Assembly (NCBI GenBank): GCA_035491935.1
Contig: DATJJW010000166.1
Coordinates: 1 to 63,220, forward strand
Reading direction: 5' to 3'
Length of the DNA: 63,220 nt
Source: DATJJW01 sp035491935
GTDB lineage: Bacteria > Pseudomonadota > Alphaproteobacteria > ATCC43930 > CGMCC-115725
Under the pieces are notes generated by a model that worked only from the letters and a program-made list of their open reading frames with translations, made no database searches and was not told where the DNA came from. A program made the position numbers and the translations under genes. This document shows, piece by piece, positions 16,758 to 25,100 of this stretch (positions are counted from its first letter, which is position 1; each line of letters begins with the position of its first letter).

Positions 16758-19244
16758 ATGGGACCTTCCTTCGATAGCGGGCGGGTGACGGCGGTCCTAG
16801 GGCCGACGAACACCGGCAAGACCCATCTCGCCATCGAGCGCATGCTCGGCCATGCCAGCGGCATGATCGGCTTTCCTCTCCGTCTCCTGGCCCGCGAGAA
16901 TTACGATCGCATCGTCAAGTTGAAGGGCGCTGCCAGCGTGGCGCTGATCACCGGCGAGGAGCGGATCGTGCCCGCCCATCCCCGTTGGTTCGTCTGCACC
17001 GTCGAATCCATGCCCTTGGAACGCCAGGTCGATTTCCTGGCGATCGATGAGGTGCAGCTGGCCGGCGACCCCGAACGCGGCCATGTCTTCACCGACCGCA
17101 TCCGCCGGGCACGGGGTGCGTCGGAGACCATGTTCCTCGGATCCGACACCATCCGGCCGCTGCTGAAGAAACTGGTGCCGGAGGCGGAGGTGATCTCCCG
17201 TCCCCGCTTCTCGACCCTGACCTATACCGGCCCGCAGAAAGTGACCCGCCTGCCGCCGCGCAGCGCCGTCGTGGCCTTCTCGGTCGCCGATGTCTTCGAG
17301 CTGGCCGAGCTGGTGCGACGCCAGCGCGGCGGCACGGCGGTGGTGCTGGGCGCCTTGAGCCCGCGCGCGCGCAACGCCCAGGTCGCGATGTACCAGGCCG
17401 GCGAGGTCGACTACATGGTCGCGACCGACGCCATCGGCATGGGGCTGAACATGGATCTCGACCATGTCGCCTTCGCCAGGCTGAGCAAATTCGACGGGCG
17501 CGGCCCCCGGCGCCTGACCCCGCCCGAGATCGCCCAGATCGCCGGCCGCGCGGGGCGACACATGAACAATGGCACCTTCGGCACCACCGCAGAGGCCGGT
17601 CCCATGGACGAGGAGGTGGTGGAGGCGGTCGAGGCGCATCGCTTCGACCCGCTGACCATGCTGTGGTGGCGCAACACCGACCTCAACTACCGTTCGGCCG
17701 CCTTGCTGCTGAAAAGCCTGGAGGCGCGGCCGCCCTACCCGTTCCTGATGCGCGCGGCCGAGAGCGACGACTACCTGGCGCTGGCGGCGCTGGCCCGCCA
17801 GCCCGATATCGCGATGAGCGCCACCAATCCCGCACGGGTGCGGCTGTTGTGGGAAATCTGCCAGATCCCGGATTTCCGCAAGATCATGAGCGAGCACCAT
17901 GCCCGGCTGCTCGGCCAGATCTATCGCTATCTGGCGGCGCCGGCCGCTCGCCTGCCGACCGATTGGGTGGCGGGCCAGATATCCCGGCTCGACCGGGTCG
18001 ATGGCGACATCGACGCGCTGGTCCAGCGCATCGCCCATATCCGTACCTGGACCTACATCACCCTGCGGTCCGGCTGGCTGGACAAGTCCAGCCATTGGCA
18101 GGAACGTGCCCGTGCCATCGAGGACAGGCTGTCGGACGCGCTGCACGACCGTATCACCCAGCGTTTCGTCGATCGCCGCTCGGCGATATTGGTCAAGTAT
18201 CTCAAGGAGTCGCGCGATCTTGATGCCATTGTCTCTGAGACGGACGAAGTGGTGGTCGAGGGACATTTCGTCGGTCGCATGAAGGGACTGGCTTTCGAGC
18301 CCGATCCGTCGGCCACCGGCGACGAGATGCGCATGCTGGTCACCGCCGCCAACCGCATCCTGCGCCGCGAGGTCGAGACACGCACCCAACGCCTGGCCGG
18401 TGATGACGACGAGCATTTCGAGATCGCCGCCGATGGCGCCCTTCTGTGGCGCGGCGAGGCCGTGGCGCACCTGGCGGCCGGCGACGCCCCGCTCAAGCCC
18501 CGCATCGACATCGCCACCGTCGATTTCCTCGAAGGCGCGGCCCGCGAGAAGATGCGGCACCGGCTCCAATGCTTCGTGCGCGACACCATTGCCCGGACCT
18601 TACGCCCCCTGGGCCAGGACCACGCCGCGCTTGAGCCCGATGCCCGTGGACTGCTCTATCGCCTCGGCGAAACATTGGGATGTCTCGACGCGGACAAGAT
18701 CTCATCCGATATATCGACGAAATCTTCTAAGCTATTGTTCAGTATGGGAGTTCGATTCGGCGCCCAGGCGATCTACCTCTCACCCCTGCTGAAGCCCGCG
18801 GCGGTCGCGCTGAAGGCGCTCTTATGGTCGGTCCATCATGGCCTGAACCTTCCGGCCGAGCTGCCGCCGCCCGGCCGTCTTTCTATCCCCGTGCCTAAAT
18901 CCTGGAACAAGGGGCTGGCCGATGCCGCGGGCTATCGCATCGCCGGGCCATGGGCGATCCGGCTCGACCGGCTGGAATTGCTGGTGAAGGCGCTACGCGA
19001 CCGGGCGCATCAAGGGCCCTTCGCCGCCGAGGGTAGCCTGGCGACGCTGGCGGGATTGCCGCTGGGCGAGCTGCCGGCAATCCTGGCGGCATTGGGATAT
19101 CTGGGCGAAACCATCGATGGTGCCTTGCTGTTCAAGCCGTCGGTGCGCCGCAAGCATCGCGACCGCATGGCATCCAAGCGGCCGAAGCCTGTCGCGCCCG
19201 ACCATCCCTTTGCCGAGCTGTTGCGCCTGGGGAGCGGTGCTTGA
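16758..19244 (+). CDS. SUV3-type RNA/DNA helicase
   Basis: 828 residues from the ATG at 16758; a GTG at 16647 is a longer alternative. It belongs to the superfamily 2 helicases related to mitochondrial SUV3, a set found across Alphaproteobacteria. Walker A GPTNTGKT is at residues 15-22, the DEVQ motif II near 95, and motif VI QIAGRAGRHM near 255-264. A SUV3 C-terminal domain and a long helical extension follow, including a Cys-poor, Arg-rich C-terminus. The biological role in bacteria is not well known; RNA turnover or ribosome work is plausible. It is followed, with a four-base overlap, by an S4 RNA-binding gene, then fdxA and carD, an arrangement I recall as common in this group. Confidence 0.9.
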   Translation: MGPSFDSGRVTAVLGPTNTGKTHLAIERMLGHASGMIGFPLRLLARENYDRIVKLKGAASVALITGEERIVPAHPRWFVCTVESMPLERQVDFLAIDEVQLAGDPERGHVFTDRIRRARGASETMFLGSDTIRPLLKKLVPEAEVISRPRFSTLTYTGPQKVTRLPPRSAVVAFSVADVFELAELVRRQRGGTAVVLGALSPRARNAQVAMYQAGEVDYMVATDAIGMGLNMDLDHVAFARLSKFDGRGPRRLTPPEIAQIAGRAGRHMNNGTFGTTAEAGPMDEEVVEAVEAHRFDPLTMLWWRNTDLNYRSAALLLKSLEARPPYPFLMRAAESDDYLALAALARQPDIAMSATNPARVRLLWEICQIPDFRKIMSEHHARLLGQIYRYLAAPAARLPTDWVAGQISRLDRVDGDIDALVQRIAHIRTWTYITLRSGWLDKSSHWQERARAIEDRLSDALHDRITQRFVDRRSAILVKYLKESRDLDAIVSETDEVVVEGHFVGRMKGLAFEPDPSATGDEMRMLVTAANRILRREVETRTQRLAGDDDEHFEIAADGALLWRGEAVAHLAAGDAPLKPRIDIATVDFLEGAAREKMRHRLQCFVRDTIARTLRPLGQDHAALEPDARGLLYRLGETLGCLDADKISSDISTKSSKLLFSMGVRFGAQAIYLSPLLKPAAVALKALLWSVHHGLNLPAELPPPGRLSIPVPKSWNKGLADAAGYRIAGPWAIRLDRLELLVKALRDRAHQGPFAAEGSLATLAGLPLGELPAILAALGYLGETIDGALLFKPSVRRKHRDRMASKRPKPVAPDHPFAELLRLGSGA

Positions 19245-19624
19245 GCCGCAAGCGTCCCCATCCCAAATTTGAATCTGGGCCGGCCGACACGCAGGATCGC
19301 CAGCGCCTCGACCTCTGGCTCTGGTATGCCCGCTTCTACAAGACCCGGTCGCTGGCGGCGAGGCTCTGTGCCGCCGGCGTCGTGGAGATCGCGGGATTGC
19401 CGGTGCAGCGCGCCTCGCAGCTGGTGCGCGTCGGCGATCTGGTGACCTTGGTCCAGGGTGGATACCGGCTGTCGGTCGCCGTGCTCGGCATGGCCGAACA
19501 TCGCGGCCCCGCCAGTGCCGCGGCCCAGCTCTACCGCCAGATCGGCCCCCGTATCCGTATCGGGAACGCCGATCCCGCATGGCAGGCAATCCTTGCCGAC
19601 GAGGGTGGCGATTACGAGGGTTGA
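19241..19624 (+). CDS. S4-domain RNA-binding protein (Hsp15 family)
   Basis: 127 residues from a TTG start that overlaps the helicase stop (TTGA); GGGGAGCGG lies just before. The S4 domain spans residues 22-85 (RLDLWLWYARFYKTRSLAARL... to VRVGDLVTL). In E. coli Hsp15 binds free 50S subunits carrying nascent chains, recycling stalled ribosomes. Coupling to the SUV3-type helicase suggests a shared RNA-related role. Confidence 0.88.
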   Translation: MSRKRPHPKFESGPADTQDRQRLDLWLWYARFYKTRSLAARLCAAGVVEIAGLPVQRASQLVRVGDLVTLVQGGYRLSVAVLGMAEHRGPASAAAQLYRQIGPRIRIGNADPAWQAILADEGGDYEG

Positions 19625-19717
19625 AGGCGGCAAAAAGCCGTGATACCCACCGCGTCTTGGATTTGAAGGCGGCTCGACGATCCCCAAGCAGTCGCCAGCG
19701 CATTAGGGAATAGTCTC

Positions 19718-20053
19718 ATGGCGTATACGGTCTCGGAAGCATGCATCAAGTGCAAGTACCTCGATTGCGTCGAGGTCTGCCCGGTCGATTGCTTTTACGA
19801 GGGCGAGAACATGCTCGTCATCAATCCCGATGAATGCATCGACTGCGGCGTGTGCGAACCGGAATGCCCGGCCGAGGCGATCCTGTCGCCCAGCCATGCC
19901 GATGTCGACAAGTGGATCGAGATCAACAAGCAATACGCCGAATCCTGGCCGAACATCACGCGCAAGGTCGGCGCGCCGGACGATTCCGACGATTGGAAGG
20001 GCGTGCCGGACAAGTTCGAAAAGCACTTCTCGCCCAGCCCCGCGAAGCGTTAA
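19718..20053 (+). CDS. fdxA: Seven-iron ferredoxin FdxA
   Basis: 111 residues. Ferredoxin with one [3Fe-4S] and one [4Fe-4S] cluster: Cys at 9, 12(extra), 17, 21, 25(extra) and 40, 43, 46, 50, with the CxxxxxxxCxxxCP spacing of the Azotobacter FdI type rather than two standard CxxCxxCxxxCP motifs. The helical C-terminal tail of about 50 residues matches the family. It is a soluble low-potential electron carrier; the partner is unknown. Confidence 0.93.
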   Translation: MAYTVSEACIKCKYLDCVEVCPVDCFYEGENMLVINPDECIDCGVCEPECPAEAILSPSHADVDKWIEINKQYAESWPNITRKVGAPDDSDDWKGVPDKFEKHFSPSPAKR

Positions 20054-20082
20054 TATCGGTTTCTACAATCCCGCATCCTATA

Positions 20083-20111
20083 GCACCGTCCGAAGCCAAA
20101 CCGGACGGTGC
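20083..20111 (+). terminator. Stem-loop after fdxA
   Basis: GCACCGTCCG (20083-20092) and CGGACGGTGC (20102-20111) form a perfect 10-bp stem with a nine-base loop, 30 bases past the fdxA stop. There is no U tract, so it may be a stabilising or Rho-assisted 3' end. The remaining bases up to carD (to 20314) show no other feature. Confidence 0.6.
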
Positions 20112-20314
20112 CTCATGGAAGGCATGCCCTCGCCGTATAGCACTGCGCTGGCATTTGTCACTGCTTCCGTGATATATTCCCTTTCGCAGAGATGTCGATC
20201 CTTCGTATGAGGGGCGATGTTTATCTCCGTTAATGATGCGGTTCCTCGCGGCCATTGAATACGATGGCCGACGAGGCAAGTTGGCTCTTTGGGCCACTTT
20301 CTAGAAAGAATCCG

Positions 20315-20812
20315 ATGTCGGACAATCTTCCTTTCAACGAAGGCGATTTCGTGGTGTACCCCAGCCACGGTGTCGGCAAGATCCTCTCCATCGAGACCCA
20401 GGAAATCTCCGGCTACAAGCTCAGTGTCTTCGTCGTGCATTTCGATAAGGATCGCATGACCCTGCGCGTGCCGGTCGCCAAGGCCAAGGGCTCGGGCCTG
20501 CGTCGTCTGTCGACGCAGAAGGAAATGGCGTCGGCCCTGCTGAAGCTGAAAGGCCGCGCCAAGGCCAAGCGGACCATGTGGAGCCGCCGCGCCCAGGAAT
20601 ACGAGCAGAAGATCAATTCCGGCGACCCGGGGCTCATCGTCGAGGTCGTGCGCGACCTCTATCGCAATGCCGGGCAGCCGGACCAGTCCTATAGCGAACG
20701 TCAGATCTACCAAGCGGCTCTCGACCGTCTGGTGCGCGAATTGGCCGCCGTCGAGGCGATCGACGAGGAAGCCGCCACGCAACGTCTTGAGCAAATGCTT
20801 AACGCCGCTTAA
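20315..20812 (+). CDS. carD: CarD family transcription regulator
   Basis: 165 residues from the ATG at 20315. CarD-type proteins bind the RNA polymerase beta subunit through an N-terminal Tudor-like domain and stabilise open promoter complexes, notably at rRNA promoters. The start FNEGDFVVYPSHGVGKI and the helical C-terminal DNA-binding part (MWSRRAQEYEQKI onward) match the family. The frame extends upstream to 20255, but the family normally begins close to the chosen Met. Confidence 0.92.
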   Translation: MSDNLPFNEGDFVVYPSHGVGKILSIETQEISGYKLSVFVVHFDKDRMTLRVPVAKAKGSGLRRLSTQKEMASALLKLKGRAKAKRTMWSRRAQEYEQKINSGDPGLIVEVVRDLYRNAGQPDQSYSERQIYQAALDRLVRELAAVEAIDEEAATQRLEQMLNAA

Positions 20813-20837
20813 ATTCGGCTAGCATTTCGGGCATCCA

Positions 20838-20859
20838 ACGGGAGGCTTCGGCCTCCCGT
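20838..20859 (+). terminator. Stem-loop with TTCG tetraloop after carD
   Basis: ACGGGAGGC TTCG GCCTCCCGT: a nine-base-pair stem closed by a stable TTCG loop, 26 bases past the carD stop. No U tract follows. Probable 3' end of the carD transcript. Confidence 0.65.
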
Positions 20860-20910
20860 CGCGTATCAGCCCCCGGATTCAGTCATGCGCGGTTCAGCCA
20901 CGGAAACAGG

Positions 20911-21726
20911 ATGACACTGCCCCAACCTCACGATGCTTCCCGTTTCGCCATGTTCGTCAACCGGCCGCGTATCTGGGCCGTGTCGAGTATCCATGCCGAG
21001 ATCGGTCGGCTGGAGGCAGTTCACGACGCGATCGCGCAACGGCTGAAGCCCGGCGATGGGCTGATCTATCTGGGTAACCTCTCGGGCTATGGCGCCGCGC
21101 ATTTCGCCATTGTCAACGAACTCCTGAACTTCCGGCGCGCCTTCATCGCCCGGCCTGGCAGCAACGAGACGGATCTCGTCTTCCTGCGTGGCGCGCAGGA
21201 GGAAATGTGGCACAAGCTGCTCGAGTTGCAATTCGCCCCCAATCCGGGCGAGATCTTCGACTGGATGCTGGACCACGGCCTGGGCCCCACGATCGACGCC
21301 TATGGTCTGCGCATCAATGATTGCCGCATCGCGATCCGCGAGGGCACGGTAGCCATCACCCGCTGGACCGCCAGCGTGCGCGCCGCCTTCAACATCGCCC
21401 CCGGCCATGCCGCACTGCACGCCGCATTGCGCCGCGCCGCCTACACCTCGGATGGCAAGCTGCTCTTCGTCCATGCCGGCATCGATCCCGCCCGGCCGAT
21501 GAGCGCACAGCGCGACAGCTTTTGGTGGGGCGCACCGGGCTTCCTCGACCTCGCCGCCCCCTATGGCGGCTTCATCCGCGTCATTCGCGGCTTCGATCCC
21601 AAGCAAGGCGGGCTGATCGAGACGCCTCATGCCGTTTCGATGGATGGTGGCTGCGGTCGGGGCGGTAAACTGCTCGCCGCCTGCTTCATGCCTGACGGCA
21701 GCATCGCCGAAAGCTTCGAGGCGTGA
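20911..21726 (+). CDS. Calcineurin-like phosphatase homologue with lost metal ligands
   Basis: 271 residues. The order of blocks is that of bacterial PPP-type metallophosphatases, but nearly every metal motif is changed. GDxHG reads SSIHA (near residue 25), GDxVDRG reads GNLSGYG (near 55), GNHE reads GAQEE (near 94), and the final GH reads GF (near 230). Only the His of SSIHA and the His of LFVHAGIDP (near 189) remain. The surrounding fold sequence (IYLG, VFLRG, LFVHAGIDP, DGGCGRGG) is well kept, and there is no frameshift, so the gene is maintained. I predict a protein that binds rather than hydrolyses. It lies between carD and a tRNA gene. Confidence 0.8.
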   Translation: MTLPQPHDASRFAMFVNRPRIWAVSSIHAEIGRLEAVHDAIAQRLKPGDGLIYLGNLSGYGAAHFAIVNELLNFRRAFIARPGSNETDLVFLRGAQEEMWHKLLELQFAPNPGEIFDWMLDHGLGPTIDAYGLRINDCRIAIREGTVAITRWTASVRAAFNIAPGHAALHAALRRAAYTSDGKLLFVHAGIDPARPMSAQRDSFWWGAPGFLDLAAPYGGFIRVIRGFDPKQGGLIETPHAVSMDGGCGRGGKLLAACFMPDGSIAESFEA

Positions 21727-21775
21727 GCTTTTTTAGCAGCACTCCGCCCAGGCCTTAGGCTATAACGACCTCGAA

Positions 21776-21852
21776 GTCCTCGTAGCTCAGCAGGATAGAG
21801 CATCAGTTTCCTAAACTGAGGGCCACTGGTTCGAATCCAGTCGGGGACACCA
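21776..21852 (+). tRNA. tRNA-Arg (anticodon CCU)
   Basis: 77 nt. Acceptor GTCCTCG pairs with CGGGGAC (one G-T pair), the anticodon stem TCAGT/ACTGA encloses TTCCTAA with anticodon CCT, and the T arm is ACTGG TTCGAAT CCAGT. The 3' CCA is encoded (21850-21852). Confidence 0.97.
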
Positions 21853-21932
21853 TATCTACCGGATGATCCAGGCGCCCCAAGGGCCTCAATGCGGCTCGGC
21901 CGCTTGTATCCTGACCATTATTCCAGACGATG

Positions 21933-21948
21933 GCGGACTATAGTCCGC
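21933..21948. promoter_or_regulatory. 16-bp perfect palindrome upstream of the PfpI gene
   Basis: GCGGACTATAGTCCGC is a perfect palindrome in the 220-bp gap between tRNA-Arg and the DJ-1/PfpI gene, about 130 bases before the start. It may be an operator or the core of a hairpin; no regulator gene is adjacent. Confidence 0.45.
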
Positions 21949-22075
21949 TCCCAGAACATCGCCGTTGCGCTTTGATGACGGACAATTGATCGTTCTGCAG
22001 ACCTTCCGCCGCGTTGAATTGGCTGGACGCACACGGCACCTGAACTGAACCCCACATGATGCGGAGTAGGCTGCC

Positions 22076-22759
22076 ATGAAAGTCCTGATGGTTCTCACCT
22101 CCCACGACACGCTCGGCAACACCGGCCGTAAGACCGGCTTCTGGCTGGAGGAACTGGCCGCGCCCTATTATGAGTTCAAGGACGCGGGCGCCCAGATCAC
22201 CCTCGCCTCGCCCAAGGGCGGTCGCCCGCCGCTCGACCCCAAGAGCCAGGATCCGAACTTCCAGACCGATATCACGCGTCGCTTCGAGAAGGATGCGGAT
22301 GCGGAGGGCCGGCTCGACAAGACAGTGCGCCTCGATAGCGTGAAGCAGGAGGACTACGACACCGTCTTCTATCCGGGCGGTCACGGCCCGATGTGGGATC
22401 TGGCCGAAGACCCCAACTCCGCCAGGCTGCTGGAGTCCTTCCTGGCCGCCGGCAAACCGGTGGCGCTGGTCTGTCATGCCCCCGGCGTGCTGCGCCACGT
22501 CAAGACTCCGGCCGGAAAGCCGCTGGTCGAAGGGAAGAAGGTGACCGGGTTCACCAATGGTGAAGAGGCCGATGTCGGCCTGACTACGGTCGTACCTTTC
22601 CTCGTCGAGGATGAGCTGCTCCGCCTCGGGGCCACCTTCTCCAAGGTCAAGAACTGGGGCGTTTACACCATCACCGACGGATTGCTGATCACGGGGCAGA
22701 ACCCAGCCTCATCCGGCCCGACCGCCAAGGTTCTGCTCAACGCCCTCAAGACCAGGTAG
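22076..22759 (+). CDS. DJ-1/PfpI family protein (type 1 glutamine-amidotransferase-like)
   Basis: 227 residues. Nucleophile elbow Cys in ALVCHAPGVLR near residue 138, with the acidic partner region FYPGGHGPMWDL near 100-111. The length and the early FWLEELAAPYYEFKDAG stretch match the Hsp31-like/YhbO-related group, which includes glyoxalase III and protein deglycase claims. Probably a stress-response protein acting on reactive carbonyls, but the exact reaction is uncertain. Confidence 0.88.
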   Translation: MKVLMVLTSHDTLGNTGRKTGFWLEELAAPYYEFKDAGAQITLASPKGGRPPLDPKSQDPNFQTDITRRFEKDADAEGRLDKTVRLDSVKQEDYDTVFYPGGHGPMWDLAEDPNSARLLESFLAAGKPVALVCHAPGVLRHVKTPAGKPLVEGKKVTGFTNGEEADVGLTTVVPFLVEDELLRLGATFSKVKNWGVYTITDGLLITGQNPASSGPTAKVLLNALKTR

Positions 22760-22810
22760 GCGGGGACAGGCGATTGTCCCTCGCGTGACGCGGGAGATCA
22801 CCTTAACCCA

Positions 22811-22840
22811 TTGACATATCTATCTATCCGGCCCGATTAT
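22811..22840 (+). promoter_or_regulatory. Probable sigma-70 promoter for the GIY-YIG/arfB pair
   Basis: TTGACA (22811-22816) and GATTAT (22835-22840) are separated by 18 bases. The -10 box covers the ATG at 22839, which argues that translation of the next gene begins at 22914 and not there. Confidence 0.6.
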
Positions 22841-22913
22841 GCTTCGTCATTCGACAGAGGTGTTTCCTGTCGGGGACACTCATTCTTCCAACGAGATTCC
22901 GGCGGACAAGGAC

Positions 22914-23204
22914 ATGACCGAGGCGGGCCAGTGGTGGGTCTATCTCATCGCCAATACCGCGGGCCGTTCCTATGTCGGCGCAACATGCGGCGTCGATGCC
23001 GAGCGCCGTCTGGCCGAGCATAATGGCGGCTTGTCTCGGGCCGCCAAGGCGACGCGTGGACGCGGTCCCTGGGTGCTGGTCCATGTCGAACCCGCCCCGG
23101 ACAAATCCGCGGCCTTGTCGCGCGAATGGCACTTGAAGCGCGATCGGCGCCAGCGTCGCGCGCTGTTGACGGCCTACCAGGCCCAGACGACGCCCCGATC
23201 ATGA
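22914..23204 (+). CDS. GIY-YIG nuclease-like protein
   Basis: 96 residues from the ATG at 22914. The GIY-YIG module is visible as WVYLIANTAGRSYVGAT near residues 8-24, followed by the conserved Arg (AERRLAEHNGG) and the Glu of SREWHLKRDRR. These small single-domain proteins (YhbQ/UPF0213 group) are widespread; activity on DNA is shown for few. The next gene, arfB, starts at the stop codon (ATGA), so the two are coupled. Confidence 0.85.
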   Translation: MTEAGQWWVYLIANTAGRSYVGATCGVDAERRLAEHNGGLSRAAKATRGRGPWVLVHVEPAPDKSAALSREWHLKRDRRQRRALLTAYQAQTTPRS

Positions 23205-23620
23205 TCAGGATCACCCGCTCGATCGCCATCGATGAATCGGAGATCGAGGAAAGTTTCATCCGCGCCTCCGGCCCAGGCGGCCAGCATGTCAACAAGACCT
23301 CCTCGGCAGTGCAGCTGCGCTTCGACGTGCGTGCCTCGCGCTCGCTGCCCGAAGACGTCGCCTTGCGCCTGATGCAGCTCGCCGGCCACCGCCTCACCCT
23401 CGACGGCGTGATCGTCATCACCGCACAGGAGCATCGCAGCCAGCTACGTAACCGCGAGGAGGCGCTGGCGCGGCTGGTCGATCTCATACGACAGGCGACG
23501 ATACGGCAGAAGGTCCGGCGTCCGACCAAGCCGACGCGGGGATCGAAGGAAAGACGGCTGGAATCCAAGACACGCCGTGCCGCCATCAAGGCCGGCCGGC
23601 GCCCCAGTAGCGATTATTGA
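23201..23620 (+). CDS. arfB: Alternative ribosome-rescue factor ArfB (YaeJ)
   Basis: 139 residues. Peptidyl-tRNA hydrolase that frees ribosomes stalled on mRNAs without a stop codon. The catalytic GGQ motif is in ASGPGGQHVNKTSS near residues 22-35. The C-terminal tail is strongly basic (RRPTKPTRGSKERR), as required to sit in the empty mRNA channel. It overlaps the GIY-YIG gene by four bases. SmpB is encoded about 2 kb away; ArfB would be the backup route. Confidence 0.93.
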   Translation: MIRITRSIAIDESEIEESFIRASGPGGQHVNKTSSAVQLRFDVRASRSLPEDVALRLMQLAGHRLTLDGVIVITAQEHRSQLRNREEALARLVDLIRQATIRQKVRRPTKPTRGSKERRLESKTRRAAIKAGRRPSSDY

Positions 23621-23631
23621 GGATACGCCCC

Positions 23632-24432
23632 ATGCGACGGCCGAACCCCGCACTGTTTCCGGCCCTGGCGCCCCTGCTCTTAGCCCTGCCCCTGCTCTTA
23701 GCCCTGCCCCTGCTCCTGACAACCTCTTCGGCTCGGGCGGCCGACACGCCGATCAAGTCGCTCTTCGACACGCTGACCGGCAATGAGGCCGATAGGCTGA
23801 AACTGTCCGACGGCGATGCCGAGCGCAACGGCCCCAACCTCACCCTTTGGCTCAGAAACTATGGCGACCATGAACGTGGACTGGTCTTCCGCAACTGGTC
23901 ACGCGCCGCCAGCGCCCATGCCGAGGCCGATGGCGACAGCTTCGTCTATTACGGCAAGGTCGGCAGCTGGTCGGGCACGACGCCCTTCGCCTATCTGGTC
24001 GAGGAGAATTTCAGCCACGACGCGCCGATGCTCTACCTCATCGAAACGGATGGGCGAGAGCACCGTTTCCATGTCGGTGACCAGCAGCCCTATCTTACTC
24101 CCTCGGCACAGCACATCCTCGCCACCGGCGATGTCGAGATCGCTGCCGCCAATGGAGCGAGCCAGCCCATGCTGTTCCAGATCCTGGGCCTGCATGTCGC
24201 CAGCAACGTCCTCTTAGGCTATCGCGAGGAATTGACCTGCAATGCCTACCAGGATCAGCCGAACCTGACCGCCGAGCCGACCCAGTTGACCGACGACGCA
24301 ATCACGCTCGCGGTCGGCGACGGCCGGCAGGCGCTCGGCAATCTCGTGCTGAAGCGTAATGGTTGGCGCTGGTCGATGACGGCACCGGCCAAGATCATGT
24401 CGCAACTGACCTGCGCCGCCCCTAAGCAATGA
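23632..24432 (+). CDS. Secreted protein of unknown function
   Basis: 266 residues with GAGGA nine bases before the ATG. A long signal peptide occupies residues 1-36, with an extreme Leu/Pro core (LLLALPLLLALPLLL) and cleavage near SARAADT. The mature part has many aromatic residues and no motif I recognise. A beta-rich periplasmic protein is likely. The signal-peptide core is encoded by an 18-bp tandem repeat. Confidence 0.7.
   Translation: MRRPNPALFPALAPLLLALPLLLALPLLLTTSSARAADTPIKSLFDTLTGNEADRLKLSDGDAERNGPNLTLWLRNYGDHERGLVFRNWSRAASAHAEADGDSFVYYGKVGSWSGTTPFAYLVEENFSHDAPMLYLIETDGREHRFHVGDQQPYLTPSAQHILATGDVEIAAANGASQPMLFQILGLHVASNVLLGYREELTCNAYQDQPNLTAEPTQLTDDAITLAVGDGRQALGNLVLKRNGWRWSMTAPAKIMSQLTCAAPKQ
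23668..23718. repeat. 18-bp tandem repeat in a signal-peptide region
   Basis: The unit GCCCTGCCCCTGCTCTTA occurs at 23683-23700, at 23701-23718 with the end changed to CTG, and partially before 23683. It encodes the ALPLLL repeats. Confidence 0.9.
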
Positions 24433-24518
24433 TGCTTGGGCAATGAAGGAGGGCGAGCCCGAAGGCCCGCCATCCCGTCCTACCTGCGCTTGAAGCCCAG
24501 GGTCCGTTGCTCCCGGGA

Positions 24519-25100
24519 TCAGGAGTTCTGCTGCGAAACCGTGCCGGCGGCCGGATCGACCACGACATTGACGCTCTGGCCTTCCTTGGTCGCCGTAGCG
24601 CTGACCTTATGGCCGCTGGTCGCCTGCAGATTCTGCGGGTTGGTATAGCCGTTCGACGACAGCACGTTGAGCGCCGCGGTGATATCCCGCTCGTCGCTGG
24701 CGCTTCCACCCCGCTTCTTCGCGCCGACATGGCGCGCGTGGTGATGCTTCGGCGCTGCACTGCCGGGTGAGGCGTTGCCCTCCGATGCGGCACCGGATTG
24801 GTCCTGGCCCGTATCGCCGGCACCGACCTTGGCCGGTTCCTGATCCCGATTGCCACTGGTCGAGGTGCGGCTCGGCGGCGTCACATCCTGCTGCGAAGTC
24901 TCGCCGTTGACTTGTGACGGTTGGGAAGTCGGCCCATTCGGTGCCATCGCCGGGTTCGAGGTGCCGGCGTCCGGCTGCGCGGGTGTCGCGGGCGCGCTCG
25001 GATTGGCCGTGGCAGCACCGGTCGTATTGTCGGCAGCGAAGGCCAGCGGGCTCGCAGCCATCAGGGCGACAGCCGCGGTCGCGGTCAGGATACGCTTCAT
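24519..25100 (-). CDS. Secreted low-complexity protein of unknown function
   Basis: 193 residues. Signal peptide at 1-22 (MKRILTATAAVALMAASPLAFAAD). Residues 23-125 are low complexity, rich in Ala, Pro, Ser, Thr, Gly and Gln, with a short HHHARH cluster near 120. The last 60 residues form a small domain (DITAALNVLSSNGYTNPQNL... VNVVVDPAAGTVS) that resembles a PepSY-like fold. Function unknown. It is convergent with the preceding secreted protein. Confidence 0.7.
   Translation of the reverse strand: MKRILTATAAVALMAASPLAFAADNTTGAATANPSAPATPAQPDAGTSNPAMAPNGPTSQPSQVNGETSQQDVTPPSRTSTSGNRDQEPAKVGAGDTGQDQSGAASEGNASPGSAAPKHHHARHVGAKKRGGSASDERDITAALNVLSSNGYTNPQNLQATSGHKVSATATKEGQSVNVVVDPAAGTVSQQNS

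Noticed and set aside
16797..18569. Open frame of 590 codons antisense to the helicase
   Set aside because: Codon-shadow of a conserved gene; no ribosome site.
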